Assembly (NCBI GenBank): GCA_038049695.1
Contig: CP142456.1
Coordinates: 20,556,501 to 20,620,500, forward strand
Reading direction: 5' to 3'
DNA length: 64,000 nucleotides
Source: Cinnamomum chago
Taxonomy: Eukaryota; Streptophyta; Magnoliopsida; Laurales; Lauraceae
The notes under the pieces are model-generated. The model searched no databases. It was not told the origin of the DNA and saw only the letters and a list, made by a program, of their open reading frames with translations. Every line of letters begins with the position of its first letter. The first letter of the stretch is position 1. This document shows, piece by piece, positions 11,874 through 25,339 of the stretch. Made by a program: the position numbers and the translations under genes.

Positions 11874-12406
11874 TGTTACATCCCGACCGAATTTAATTGT
11901 GTTTAGCTTTTAGTAATTATGTTTTATTTAATTAAATATGCTTAGATACTAATTAAATTATTTTAGTTTAAAATTAATCTTATTTAAGCTTTTGGTTAGA
12001 CCTTGAAACTTGGGCAGGTAGGTTGAACTTAATCCAAATCATTTAAGTAAAGCCGGGGACCTTTACGTATATACAGATTTTCTAATTTTACATCTTATGC
12101 ACATCATCTTGGTATCATCGTGTGTATCTCGGCGAGCACATCATTTTTCATATTGAAAACTTATCCATTTGACCTCAATTTAGTGAAATAGCTCACCATT
12201 TGACTTAAAATGTAAATGCCAAATAAATATGGACTTTCTTATAAACTATACAAAAATTACCCTTAAAGCTCACCATTTCTCATACCCATCGATCTGTGAA
12301 TGCCATTGTGGAGAAAGAACCACTATTTCTCATTTTTCTCCTTCCCTTTCTCCCTTCTCAAGCACTGTTAGTGGTGGATTGCATGTGAAATTAGGAGTTG
12401 GAATTG

Positions 12407-12409
<3 letters not shown>

Positions 12410-12449
<40 letters not shown>
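12410..12449. repeat. (CT)n microsatellite
   Basis: About 20 CT units inside the solo LTR. Confidence 0.95.
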
Positions 12450-12454
<5 letters not shown>

Positions 12455-14097
12455 CTTGGACTTGGTAAGGGCTTTTTTTCCTTTCCTTCCATTCTTCTTT
12501 TTGTGGGAAATCAATTGCATATAGTGATTAAGTTGCAATGGAGTCATGGGGACTCACTTTTCTTACATGCATGCATTCTTACAAACATTTTCCACTTGGA
12601 ATATTCTTCGTTAGGGTTTGATATTGGGGTTAGCTTGAAATCTAAGGCAAGTATAAGCTTTAATCTTCTATACATGTGTAGTATGCCATTGATTCCAATT
12701 TCAAATTCAAATACTCATGTAGATTGTAGCCTATTTAATCTAAATGAAGCCTAAATGTAAATGGGTTCTTTTAATGGTGTTTCTTTGAAGTGGAAATGGT
12801 TGAATGTGATTACATATATGTAAATGGGAGCAAAAGAGGTTCAATTATGCAGGTTTTAGAAGTGGAGAATCTCTGGAACGGAGTGGAAGTGATTAAGCTC
12901 CAAAAAGTGCCTAAAATAGACTCATTCTAGAATTCTGATAGCAGTTTGGCCGGTCACTAGGCGATTAACTGCCTAGATGGTGGTCTGAATTTTAGAATGT
13001 GGAAAAATGACAGTCGAACCAGGCAGTCACTTGGCGGTTATCCGAGTGTTCACCAGGCGGCTAGCCACCAAGCAACTGCCAGGTGACCGACTGCCCAAAA
13101 ATCCCTAAATTCTAGAAAATTTTCAAAGGGCCTTGTAGGGCTTCCCAATGGTACCTTTCAATAATATTGACCAATGAAAATCTCCTTGACATGGAAAACC
13201 TTTTGAGGCGAGGATCTTTACATGTGTTATTTGTTCTATCGTTGCTACACCATGATTATTAAGATGATGGTAATTCAATGTACATTTAATATACAATGTA
13301 GCACCAAATAAAGAATAACAGTACATTGAACGCTATGATTTTATAATGTATTGGACGGTATTAACTGGCGAATGTAAGATTAGGTTGGCTAGTAAAAGTC
13401 CTTGATCGACTTCCTAAATCTCAATGCATATACATCTTGTTTTAACATATTCATGACTTCCTACACTAAATTAGTGTTCATATACATAGACCATATTTCT
13501 CTCGTACTCCTAATTTAACTGTCATTCCATTGTTATTAGACTTTATTTGTACTGTTAATTTGAGAAGTCTTGAGTAGATTAATAAATATACATGAATGAA
13601 TTGAATTATATTGTCTGAAATGAATAGTGTGCTCTACTCAAGTTCAGTTTGTTAATTGATTCGAATAAGTAGGTACTACTTAGCTTTGACTGGAAGATAC
13701 CCGACGGGGTTGACCCTTGGTTTAGATTTGTGAACGTCGTTGTGCAGTAGACAGTTTGGAGCACCGGAACTCCAGAACCGGTAGCCAGACAAACCTTTGG
13801 CCGGGTCACTGGTGACATCCCAAAATGTGTTCCCTCTTTGAGGCGATTTAGCTAATGTGGTTACCAATTAGATTGTACAAGTTTCAATTATTACTGATTC
13901 CTTAAGCATGAATTAAATTTGACTGCACAATTGCCTAGTTTACTTTTATATAATCTCTTTCAATCAATTGTCATCAATTCTAAATTTGATACAACATGTC
14001 TAGATTGATTAGTGCTTATTCTCTGCTGAATCGTTGTATTCATTGGTTATTCTTTGGTGTTACACACACAAATCCCACCCCCGGTCTTGAGGAGACC

Positions 14098-14100
<3 letters not shown>

Positions 14101-14145
<45 letters not shown>
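14101..14145. repeat. (GA)n microsatellite
   Basis: About 22 GA units inside the solo LTR, followed by a short GGA repeat. Confidence 0.95.
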
Positions 14146-14148
<3 letters not shown>

Positions 14149-14643
14149 GAGGAGGCCATCCAGATATCTCCAGGCCTAGAGGAGTGGACGGCTAAGGGAG
14201 TTGTTAGCTCATGTACGTCTTTGGAGAGCGTCTTGTTTCCTTTGAAAATTCAGATGGAAAACTTTTTGTTGAACTTAATCAGGGCAAACACTCGAACTAG
14301 ATATTACTTTTGGTAATGTTGTACATAAAAATACTTTTGTAATATTGATGTAGGGTAAGTTTTATGAACCCTACAATTAGTATTAATCAAAATCATCTTT
14401 TGTACATGAACTTAAAATTTATGGACGGCTCATGGTATGATACCTATTATTAGAATGTTATGATGCTTCCGCTTTTAAACGTACAGAGTTAGGTGTCAGT
14501 GAGCATGTCTCACTAGTGGAAATTGGAATTTTATTCTTCGTGACTCGCACTTGACCCGAGATAGGTGCGAAGCGCACCGGAGTACGCGTGTCACACCTCG
14601 GGGATTACCCTTGGCTAGGTAATCTCGGGACCGGGATGTGACA

Positions 14644-15169
14644 ATCAGGTAAGCTAATCCTGGTTGGGAAGATCATGTTATTAGCAAGGGAAATAGCCCA
14701 CAGCGAGTTCGAAGATTTCCCTTTAAATATATACTTATTTCTCATGCTCCACAAGGCCCATCAAATCACAATGGACAAAGGATCCAACTACAGGGAGGGG
14801 ATTTCGCCAAGTATTAATTTTCTTTTTCCACCACTCCCACTAATTAACCATATCCGAATGATGGATGTTATGGGTTAACACACCCAAACGAGACCCAAAC
14901 CAAACTACTCAGATGAAATCACATTGGAGCAAAATATGTTCCACAATTTCTTGTTTACTTTTACATAGAGGACATGTTGAATTTAAAATTGGGTTTCCGT
15001 CTCCATCTTTCAATATATTTCTAATAGGAATGACTTAAGCATTTCCAACAGAAAAATAAGCTCTTAGGGGAAGGGGGATCTTCCAAAAGGATTTCCAATC
15101 TAATGAAGAGGCATTGGAGATAAGGTCTCCTTTAATAATGCGTTTATAGGTAGACTTTATGGAGAACTC
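14644..15169 (-). pseudogene. L1-type LINE fragment, zinc-binding RT region
   Basis: On the minus strand the segment reads FSIKSTYKRIIKGD, then WKSFWKIPLP, then CPLCKSKQEIVEHILLQC, the zf-RVT zinc-binding motif (C-x2-C-x9-H-x4-C) that lies between the reverse transcriptase and RNase H of plant L1-type LINE ORF2. Frameshifts and stops break it. It is continuous with the RNase H piece at 11400-11873 across one insertion and with the piece at 24335-24430 across another. Confidence 0.8.
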
Positions 15170-15594
15170 TCTTAGAAAACTTTTGGGTTTTCAACCCTCT
15201 CTGGAATCAATCCAATAATACTATAAACATCAAATCTAAACCATTAGATGAGTTAAATGGTACTTGCTTGCACCATCTTGAGCCTCTGATCCAACGGAAG
15301 GTTGGTCTTTAGTGGGAAATTACAACTCTGTTGTAATTTGCCTTTGTTTTCTGATAAGTGATGGTTGCAGAGATTCGTTCATTGGCAAGAGAGTTACCTA
15401 GGGACCTATTTATAAACTCAAAATTCTATAATGTCTCCTTCCATCAAGAAGAGAAAAACTCTCTAATTTGTCCCTTGAATTAGCAATTAATAGCAACCAT
15501 CACTTATTGACCATAAATGGAATCCGGGAGAGAGACGACCGTTTCACATTTAGATGTGGACATGTGGGGTACACCTTATAAAAACGTTCCAACA
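15170..15594 (-). repeat. Copia 3' LTR
   Basis: Aligns along its length with 23904-24334 (for example CAACCCTCT(C/T)TGGAATCAATCC and ACCATCTTGAGCCTC). The plus-strand left terminus is mutated from TGTTAG to TCTTAG. Confidence 0.85.
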
Positions 15595-16014
15595 TTCTCC
15601 CTCTTGGTCCATATAACCCTAAAACAAAACAAAAACTAATTTCGAAAAAACGACCTTGACCGGTGATCACCATTTTAAAAAACACTTGCTATCATAACTT
15701 TTATGCGAAGTCTTTAATTTGTGACTAAATAAGTCTGATAATGTGAACTATGACGATTACATGCCTTTAACGACGTGCTTCCTTCCATAATTACTTCATT
15801 AGCATTCTTACTTAACACAATCCTTAAGGTAAAATATGATAATTTCCATGGCAATCCTATTTATTGGGTACAATAATGCCATTTTTCTGTAATTTCCTCA
15901 CTTTATACACTTCAAACACATCTGGCAATAATTTCAATAAAGTAAGAAAATACGAAATTTTATTTCAATGATAAATATCACAATGTCTTTACATATCTTC
16001 AATAAGGCAATTCA

Positions 16015-19000
16015 ATTAGGCCCATATTTTTAACATGCTCTTTGTAATCCTTTGGCGCCAATGCCTTTGTCAAAGGATTTGCTATCATGAGGCTTGTCGG
16101 GATCCCAATGATAAAAACTAACTGATCTCATACCTTTTCCTTTAGTACAACGTATTTGACTTCCAGAAATTCTGATTTACTAAAAATTTTGTCATTCTGA
16201 GCAAATCTTCTTGCAGCCTTATTATAACCATAACTCTTCAAGGGCTTAGAAATTGTGTCCATAACACGCAATCCTGAGATAATATCACGCATCCAAATAG
16301 CATGACCCGCCGCTTAAAAGCATGCCATATATTCAGCATCAAATGTGGATGAAGTCACTAAAGTTTGTTTTGCACTTCTCCATGAAAATGCCCCGCCAGC
16401 TAACATGAAGATGTATCTTGAAGTTGACTTTCTAGTATCAAGGCAACCAGCGAAGTCAACATCCGAATAACTGACCACTTCTAATTGATTGGACCTTTTG
16501 TAAGAAAGCACTTGTGCCACTAAGGTATCAAAAACTTTCTTAACTCCTACCCAATGTGCCATTCCCGGATCACTTTGATATCTACTAAGCATGCTAACTG
16601 CAAAACTGATATCAGATCTAGTGCATGTTTGTGCATACATATTAAACATCCGATTACAGCTGCATATGGACATTTCTCCATCTGTTGTCTTTCAATTTTG
16701 TTTCTTGGACATTGTTTTTTACTAAACTAGTCACCTCTTGTCATAGGTACATTTTGTGCCTTACAGTCATCCATACGAAATCTATTAAGTGCATTTTTAA
16801 TATAGGCTTCCTGTGATAACCCAAGTAATCCTCGAGATCTATCTTCATAAATATCGATTCCTATTACAAAGGTCGCTTCACCCATATCTTTTATATCAAA
16901 ATTATTCTTTAAATATTCCTGAGTTTCGTAAATCATTCCAAGATCATTACTAGCCAATAAAATGTCATCGACATATATGAGTAAAATCATAAATCGACTC
17001 CCACTAACCTTGAGATATATACATTGATCAATGGTATTTTTAGTAAAACCAAAAGATGTAATAATTCGATTGAATTTTAAATACCATTGTCTGGAAGCCT
17101 GTTTAAAACCATATATCGATTTCTTTAATTTACAAACTAGTTTATTTTCATTCGCTTTTACGAAACCTTCAGGTTGTTCCATATACACTTCTTCTAGATC
17201 TCCATTTAAGAACGATGTTTTGACGTCCATTTGATATAACTCTAACTTAAAATGAGCTATGATTTCCATAACAATTCTAAATGAATCCTTTTAACCATGG
17301 TTTAAAATTGCGATATCGGTCGGGCCAAAAGACCGATACGGTATCGGTATCAATCGCGGTTATCGGTCCGTTGCGGTCGTCGCGGTATGAATTTTTTCTT
17401 TAATAAAAAAAAATTACAAAAATATCCAGAAAATCCAGAATATTAGAAAATGCTGGAAAATAATATTTTTTTCCATTAGTAACAACAAATAAATTAAAAT
17501 ATCGGTCCTCCTAACTCATGACACCCTATATCGCTGTCTTATTTTTAACTGTTAAATACATTAAGTTGTAGTGTTTAAATTTTGAGCCCATTTTTATAAC
17601 TTATAAGCCTATTAATATAGCCCATTATAAGCCTACTAATATAGCTCATAATGACCATTTTTAAAACATAACCTTTTTCTTTCACATTTTTTATATGTGA
17701 TCAATATGAGTATATGATATTGGAGATTGGACTCTAACCTTATTGGAACAAATTTTATTGAGGGCCCATTATGGAGGCATTTATTTTGAGTGATTTTTTT
17801 TATATAAGTAGGTCCTATTAAAGGGGTACAATTAAATTTTTTTTATGTCCAGATACTCCAAGGAGTTAGGAAGGACTTAGGGGGTACCATTGTCTTGTCT
17901 ACTAGAAAGTATTTCAAATTTCTTAAACTTTTATTATATTAACAAAAGTCTATATACAAGGGCTTTATTTGTAGGCTTCATTGTAGGGCCCATATGTTAA
18001 ATTTTGTTTACAAATATGGTGAGCCCACAAATTAAGCCCAATCAGCCCATCAATCTAATTGAAATGAAAACCCTAAAAAGAGGGTTTTTTCCCCTTTCAA
18101 AAGCAGCGATGCAAACTTGGGGGAGACCGGGAGAGGGAAAAAAGAAAAGAAAACGGGAAAGAGAGGAGAGGAGGAATAGGAAAAAAAAAGGAGCGAAGAA
18201 GAAGAAGAAGAAGAATAGTTCCATACCCAGTCCCCATATGAGGCGTGAGCAGTCCAAGGGAGGTTTCAGGTGTGGTTCTCTTCTCCAGTTCTCCTCCTCC
18301 TCATCTCTCTCTAGCTATCTATTTCTTTATTTCATTTTTTTAACTTTCTCCACAACACATGCATGATCTAGTTTTTTCTTGTTTTTTTTTTCCATCATGT
18401 AATAGCATTTAATAAGTCTATTATCTGCTCCTTGTTCCTCTTCATCCTTTTTACTCCTCTTTGATGAAAAGGGTTTTTTTATTTTTATTTTTGTTGTTAT
18501 GACTGAAAATATCGGTCGTAACTGCTGTTACAACCAATATTTTCAAAATATCGTCCATAACGGCCGATATTAATGCGATACGGACTGACACGATACCGAG
18601 ACCAATATCTTAGTGAGATATCATCACGATATGGGCAAAAAATCGGTACGTATCGGCTTATATTTAAAACCATGCTTTTACACACCGCAGAGTATGTTTC
18701 ATGATATTCTATACCTTCTCTCCGAGTAAAATTTTTTGCCACGTGTTGGGCCTTGAATCGTTCAACTTTTCATTTGGAATCCCTTTTGGACTTAAATACC
18801 CATTTACAGCCAACGGCTTTGGAACCCTTGGGTGGTTCACCGATATCCTAAATATCATTGGTGACGATTGATTCTAACTCATCCTTCATGGCATCTAACC
18901 ATTTATCGGAATTCTCATTTTCAATGGCTTTCTTAAACATCCTAGGATCTTCCTTAATGCCAATTTCAGATTCTTCCAAATACACCACATAGTCATCTGG

Positions 19001-21215
19001 AATAGCATGTTTTCTCATTCAAGTTGACCTTCTTAATATTTCCGGATCGAGTTCAATGAAATTTTGTTGTGTACTTAGAAGTGGATCATTATTTTTTTTA
19101 GGGAGTGTATCATTGATAGGTTGCTCAATGCCAGGTTGATTTTGAATGTTTTGTGGTTTTTGTACCTTTTGATAGTCATTTATAGCAATATCGAGTGGAG
19201 TAACAATTATAGTTAGTTCAACAAACATCTCAAGTTGCTCCCTGACTTCTTTGTAACTCACATTTCTATTTTGTTCACTCCCACTATTCTCAAGATCCTA
19301 AAACTTTTTTTGGCATTTCCGGATTCAACAATTCTAGTTGTATGGGTTGGACAGTAAAACCTATACCCTTTAGACCTTTCTGGATAACCAATAAAATATC
19401 CACTAATTGTTTTAGGGTCAAATTTCCTTTCTTGTGGGTTAAAAACTCTCACTTCAGAAGGACAACCCCAGACTCGAAAAATGATTTAATCTGGGCTTCC
19501 TACGGTCCACAACTTGAAAGGAGTTTTGGAAATTACTTTTGTAGGAACAAGATTCAATATATACATTGTCATCTTTAGTGCCTCTCCTCACATTGAATCG
19601 GGTAAGTTGGTGTTATTGACCATACTCTTAACCTTGCCTTTTAACGCTCTATTCCTTCTTTCAACTACACCATTTTGTTGTGGTGTGTCGGGCATTGTAT
19701 GGTGAGCAACAATCCTTCCACTTCTAGAAATCTAGCAAATGGGCCCGGGTTACGGCCCGATTTAGTGTATCAACGATAATACTCACCACCTCTATCGGAT
19801 CTCACTACTTTAATTTTTATATCTAATTGCTTTTCTATTTCAGTCAATACAAACACTATAATCGGTGAAATCAAGATTGGGCAACAAACCATCGTTCACC
19901 AATCTTTTCATTCTTTGTTTAGAGATATGCCCTAATCCTTTGTGCCATAGCCTTGATGAGTTTTCATTAAGTGACCCTCTATTCATGCCTATGTTCCATC
20001 CACAATTAATGTGTGGTGTGTGAATTTGTTGTTCATATATAGAATTTAATCTCAATCTGTATAAACCATCACATAAATAGCCACTCCCAACAAAAATATT
20101 ATTTCTATAAATATTCATAATATTATGTCCAAAACTAAATTAAAAACCATCATGATCAAGTCTTGACACATGAGGAATTAAGTTTCTAGAAATTTGGGGA
20201 ACAAAGAAAGTATAATCTAAATCAAGGACAAATCATGTGTCCATCACTAATCCATAAATGCCAATTGCTTCGACTCTAGATTCTTTCCGATTCCCCTTTA
20301 TGATAGTATTTTCTTCATCATTTGGCTTCCGGCTTGTAAGGAATTCTTGTATACAACCAGATACATGAATGGTTGCGCTAGAGTCAATCCACCAAGAATT
20401 TGATGGAACATTTGCTAAGTTGGTTTCATGACACACTAAAGTTAGATTTTTACCTTTCTTTTCAAACCAACTTTACCTCTTCAAGCAATCCTTTTTGACA
20501 TGTCCTTTCTTTCCATAGTAAAATCATTGCTTTGCAATCTTTTTGTTGTGCCTATTCTTACTCTATTTTTTTTACCCTTCGACTTATTTTGAGAAACATA
20601 ATTTACTATCATTTGTCCATCATCTTTTACACTCCTTTCTTCTTGGTTCGCTCTAGCAATCATCTCATTAAGGGTCCACAAAGTTTGACTGTGATTATAA
20701 GCTACCTTATATGGGCCAAATACGGGAGGAAACCAGTTAAAATTAAACTGGATAAGATATTTTTCGGACACACTCATATCAACTTCCTTTAGTTTTGAAG
20801 CGATGTGTGCCATAGAAAGGACATTCTCTCTTATTCCCATAGTCCCATCGTATTTCATATCATAAAGGCAACTAATAAAGGAATCTCCTATGGCCTTAAC
20901 TGTCACTTCAAATTGCTTTTTGACCTCATCTAATAATTCCTTTGCATTTTTTTTTCAATGGAACACCTTATAATACCTCTAGTAATAGAAGTTAGAATTA
21001 TATGTAAGGCCATTCGAAGGCTCCATGGCCTTCTCATACTCTGATCTTTTAGCGGCAGGAGTTTTCTCCGAAGGAGTAGGAGGCTTAGGCTCATCAAAGG
21101 CAATTTCTAAGTCCAACTTAACAAGGTAATTGCAAGCACAACCATGTCCAACCATTCTAGGAAATTTGATATGTCCAATGTGGGTATGGGTCCAAGTGTT
21201 GAAAGTGATGCCCAA
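16015..21215 (-). pseudogene. Broken copia gag-pol
   Basis: Minus-strand pieces appear in copia order. Gag lies near 21215-20480. The protease core WWIDSSATIHVSG, with SA replacing the usual SG of the active site, is near 20380. The GAG-pre-integrase motif LWHKGLGHISKQRMKRL is near 19950, and an integrase C-terminal segment is at 19258-19452. The start of reverse transcriptase (GCKWVFKSKRD, ending HETYSAVCK) is at 18680-18830. After a nested insertion come the RT core with YVDDILLAS (16727-17269) and RNase H with VVSYSDVDFAGC (16314-16673), running on to about 16015. Several stops and frameshifts separate the pieces, so no functional polyprotein can be made. Confidence 0.85.
17296..18674. mobile_element. 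Non-autonomous hAT-like element nested in copia RT
   Basis: It interrupts the copia frame between HETYSAVCK and KDSFRIVME. The ends are inverted: CATGGTTTAAAAT at the left and ATTTAAAACCATG at the right. Flanking 8-mers CTTTTAAC and CTTTTACA share six positions, consistent with a decayed 8-bp hAT duplication. Both ends carry clusters of ATCGGT/ACCGAT-type short repeats (17310-17390 and 18500-18660), the subterminal pattern expected for transposase binding. No transposase is recognised inside; the middle is AT-rich with purine-rich runs. Confidence 0.65.
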
Positions 21216-23903
21216 GAATTGGAAATTGAAAATAAATAAATAATAATACGTTATATAATGCTTTGATTTTATCTCCGTAATTCACTTAAATCTAAAAGTA
21301 ATATGTACATAATTGTGTTGAAAAAACAATATGCAAATATAATACTTTTCTTTGATTAATATGACCATGTTTATAATATGTGATGTGATTGTATTGAATA
21401 TATTCCTTTGGGTATATATCAAATACAAGCAAAACATATTTATTAGCCATGTCATATTCTAGTTTTAAATTATGGACAATCGTACCTTTGGGCTTGATTG
21501 AACCATTTCCTTAATGAAATTAGAATTTTAAGTGTTGTTATATTCAAAGAATAGAGTTTGTATTTCCTTAATTCAATTTAGAGAATTAAATAATTATCTA
21601 TAATTGGGTCACTTTGGTGGCTTCCAAGTTAAGAAATTGTTGAATTCTTTAAATTGATAACAACACTTAAGTGATAAAGTTAGTTCATTCGGTCATCAAG
21701 AGTGATGAACCAATCGATCAAGAATTATTGGTCCATATGCACCATTATATAATATCCAAATAACTTTATTATATCACATTTAAGTTGATTAGGCATCATT
21801 ACATAGGCCAATGGTCAAAATTTATCATTAATTGATCATTGATCAACACCTAATAGTATCTTTAATTGATTCACCATAAGCATACATCCATCCAATCCAA
21901 CAAATAAATAACTCTAAATATTAAACTTAAGTGAGCATGTATGAATATTAACAACAAAATATAACTCTGATTTTGCTAAATAAGTAAGATTAGCAGCGGA
22001 AGTTACAAAAGGGAGTTAAACATAATGTTAAAATAAAACATGCTCTAATTTAGAGTAACTAATCAATCCATCAAATCTATGCAGGTGATAGATCTCAATG
22101 CCATCGATACATAGAAGAAAACAGATTGTCGATCTGTGTCCAGATGTGTCTTTTATGATCAAAATAAGATATGGACCGTTTTTTATAATTGACCAATCGA
22201 TTGTTCAGTTCTGAAAATGATCCATGAATTCAAAATGTTATTTATGACCAATAAAATCACTTTAATGACTTTGATTAGATTGAATAAACAATATATAATA
22301 ATATAATTCAAATCAAACTTTAATGATAAATCAAACTTGATCTTGACCAATCAATGCCCAATAAATATTTTCAGAATTCAATTAGACCCTATTTATATCT
22401 AATAGAATGATTTGACGGTAAAAAATATCATCAGAATAATTTGAACCATCGATCACACTATAACTTACAATTTCATAGTCTAGGGTCAACTTCTAAACTT
22501 TAATTTGGGATACTTTTAAATCTAATTTTGGTCAATTGAATATACAAATATGTACCATCTAATAAGTGGGTCCAATTAAAAAAAGGTTCCCAAAATTGAA
22601 ATGGGCTTAGTGGACCCTTAACGGGTCAGGCCCAACCTACAATCGGCCCATAAACTGACCCTGATCAGAACCTGACCTAGTCCAAAATTCAGGAATGGCA
22701 GACCAGGTCAGGTTGGGCCGAACCAGTCGACTATCTTGAGTAGCTAGGCTGGGCTAGCAAGGTTGAGTTTACCCGACCAAACTGGCTCGGCCCATCCACC
22801 CATAAAGAGGAGGCGGCAGAAACTTGAAACAGCTTCTGAACACGCGTAGGTAGGGATGTCAAACGGCCCGGTCCGCCCAGATTTCGGGCCGACACTGCCC
22901 ATCTCATCTAGCACGGCACGACCCTCGCCTTGCCATGCCTGGAGCTAGCTGGGCCGTGCCATGCCTTTGTGCCTGCCGTGCTCGACATGCCTCTTTTAAT
23001 TTATTTTTGATTAATTTTTTCCTTTTCGTTATTAAAATTAAAACAAGTGTGGAGAATGACAAAGATATTTAAGTGGTTCGGTCAAACTCGACCTACTCCA
23101 CTTAGAAGAGAACCATTTGGATCTTAACTTCTTGAATGTTTGTAAATATGATTACATTCACAACCTTAAAATCTTTTTAGAGAATAAAAATAAAAAAGAA
23201 TAAAAAACTTGTATATTTATAAATTACAATGAAGGAAAAGTAAAAAATCAAATGTTGGGGGTAAAATTCAACATGAAACTAGCCGTTGGGTAGGCCAAGT
23301 GGGTCGTGCCGGGCGGGCCGACCGTTGTGGACAGGTCAGCCCATCTCTCATGCCATGCCGAAATGGTATGACAGTGCCACAGTCCTCGACCCAGCACGGG
23401 CTGTGCCATTGACCGGGCTGCTACGCGCAGGACATCGCACCACTTTTTTTATAAACTTTAATAATAATGAAATAATCATTATAAAATGGCATAAATAAAT
23501 AAAGAGAAATTCATCTCTGTTGATTTTCAGATACACTTTATAGGGTACAAAAATACTATCATGTTATCATTATTGTGCTATTGTCATGCCCCAAAAAAAA
23601 TAATAAAAATGATAACAGTAATCAAACATGAGGTTAAAACCTTGAATGTAATTCTTAAAAAAAAAATGACAGAAAATAAATCTTTCTTTTCCATCTCTTT
23701 CAAACTGGCTTGCGCACTGTAATCCTCATTTCTAAGGCTATCAATATCCAATAAATTGAATAACCTTTATCAAATACCCAAAAATTTATTTCCTCTAGGT
23801 ATTTGGGTTTTTTTTTTAATTCCCGGAAGAACCTAGGAAGCCCCGATATGATCAAAACAGTAATTGATCATTGGATTGAAACTAGGATGACTGTGATAAG
23901 AAA
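21216..23903. other. Non-coding internal part of the copia element
   Basis: Lies between decayed gag and the 5' LTR. No coding domain is seen. 22600-22800 and 22850-23450 are rich in GGCCCG/CGGGCC-type phrases that resemble the ends of plant hAT MITEs (TAGGGATGTCAAACGG at 22852), but a matching right end and TSD could not be established, so no separate element is called. Confidence 0.4.
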
Positions 23904-24334
23904 TGTTAGAAAACTTTTGGGGTTTCAACCCTCTTTGGAATCAATCCAAAATACTACAAACATCAAATCTAAACCATTAGATTAGTTGAGTGGTACCTCA
24001 TTGCACCATCTTGAGCCTCCGATCCAATAGAAGGTTGGTCTTCAGTGGAGAATCACAACTCTCTTGTCCTTTGCCTTTCTTCTTCGATAAGTGATGGTTG
24101 CAAAGATTCGTTCGTTGGCAAGATAGTTACCCAATGATCTATTTATAGACTCAAAATTCTATAACCTCTCCTTCCATCAAGAAGAGAAAAACTATCTAAT
24201 TTGTCCCTTGAATTAGCAATTAATAGCAACCAGTAAATGCCCTTTATTGACCATAAATGGAATCTGGGAGAGAGAGGACCATTTCACATTTACATGTGGT
24301 CATGTGGGGCTCACCTTATAAAAACAATCCAACA
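23904..24334 (-). repeat. Copia 5' LTR
   Basis: Plus-strand termini TGTTAGAAAAC and ATCCAACA. 431 bp against 425 bp for its partner, with many substitutions, so the insertion is old. Confidence 0.85.
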
Positions 24335-24430
24335 AGCTCTCCATTAATTGTACCAGGCCAAACTCTTTTATCCTCTCCCACATAATAAGAGAGAGGAAAG
24401 TTTTAATGAAGTCCTCCTAATCGTCCCAAA
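24335..24430 (-). pseudogene. L1-type LINE fragment upstream of the copia insertion
   Basis: The minus strand reads FPLSYYVGEDKRVWPGTINGE, the segment that normally precedes the zf-RVT region, and joins FSIKSTYK at 15169 once the copia element and its duplication are discounted. The match to LINE ends where repeat X copy 2 begins. Confidence 0.65.
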
Positions 24431-25200
24431 ACAGGGTTTGCAAATATAATTTAAACCTAGCTACTACCTCTACTCACGAGAGCAAAGATGCCAACCGAGT
24501 GTCATATCCACTGGGACAGAAAAGGCCAAGTTGTGTTGGTTCTAGAATTCTTAAACTAATCCTAATAGAAGATAAAGTGTTGATTTGATGGGTTTGATTC
24601 CTAAATTAAAAAGTAAAAGACAAGATTTTGATTCAATCAAAGAAAAGATCACAGGATACGAATCCACTCTAACTTCGCACAATGACAAGTATACACCTAG
24701 GGTTTCACTATAAATGCCAAAAAGACTCATTCTGGCTACAAACCTTCAGAATCAACAAATAAGGGATGTGGATGTAGATCGGGGCATAACCTGTCCCTAT
24801 GGCATAGATAAACCTAGATCTGACAACTCATTCATTCAAGCGTCGATATATGACTAGTATTTGAATCTACAAGATTAAAATACCAAAAAGAGATATTGCA
24901 TTAATAAATAAAATCCAATCAATGGATAACTTCATGTCATATAACCAAAAGCGTTCAAAGTAAAAACCCTAGAACCTATACATCACCAAAATACAAGATT
25001 AAGGCTTCAACGCAACCCTAAGATAGAGAGTTAGTTGCTCATGGCGAGAGGTTAACAAAGAATCGTTGACACAATCCCCATTAATGCTCCTTCAAAAGCT
25101 CCCAAACCAGCCTCTAGACCTTCTCCCAAGATGTGAATAATTCTAAAAACGAGTTTTGGATCATATTTATAGCTTGTGGCCCATTTTCTTTCAAAAACCT
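24430..25200 (+). repeat. Dispersed repeat X, copy 2
   Basis: Uninterrupted counterpart of 8186-8807 plus 11020-11190. It shows what copy 1 looked like before the solo LTR inserted. Family not identified. Confidence 0.65.
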
Positions 25201-25339
25201 TGACACCAAAAATGTCACTTTGCCTCTTCACATCAAAAGCTACATGGAGCCGCATCCTACCAAAAATAGGCAGGCGCCACTTCAAGCATCAGATCTTGTC
25301 AGAATCAAACAAAAACTGCAAGGTCATTCAAAACAGCCA

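Larger units (their letters stand above)
11874..14643 (+). mobile_element. 2.77-kb solo LTR, chromovirus-like gypsy
   Basis: The termini are inverted: TGTTACATCCCG at the left and CGGGATGTGACA at the right. Flanking 5-mers are ATGAG (11869-11873) and ATCAG (14644-14648), a 4/5 target duplication. The insertion splits a LINE coding region, which resumes in order on each side. Part of its sequence (GTGTGTATCTCG, CCATTTGACCTCAA) recurs in the LTR-like segment at 54693. It contains a (CT)n run at 12410-12449 and a (GA)n run at 14101-14145. No internal coding domain is present, so I call it a solo LTR. The lineage (Tekay/Del-like) rests on the terminal sequence and size only. Confidence 0.75.
15170..24334 (-). 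mobile_element. Decayed full-length Ty1/copia element (minus strand)
   Basis: Flanked by related LTRs at 15170-15594 and 23904-24334, with 5-mers AACTC and AGCTC outside (4/5 duplication). The insertion point is independently fixed because the LINE frame WPGTINGE|FSIKSTYKRII is split exactly here. A purine tract (minus-strand AAGAGGGAGAA, 15595-15606) precedes the 3' LTR. The primer site next to the 5' LTR is degenerate. Coding remnants run from gag near 21215 to the RNase H end near 16015. A second element (17296-18674) is nested in its reverse transcriptase. Confidence 0.85.

Noticed and set aside
22852..23592. Separate hAT MITE with TAGGGATGTCAAACGG end
   Set aside because: No matching right terminus or 8-bp duplication could be found.
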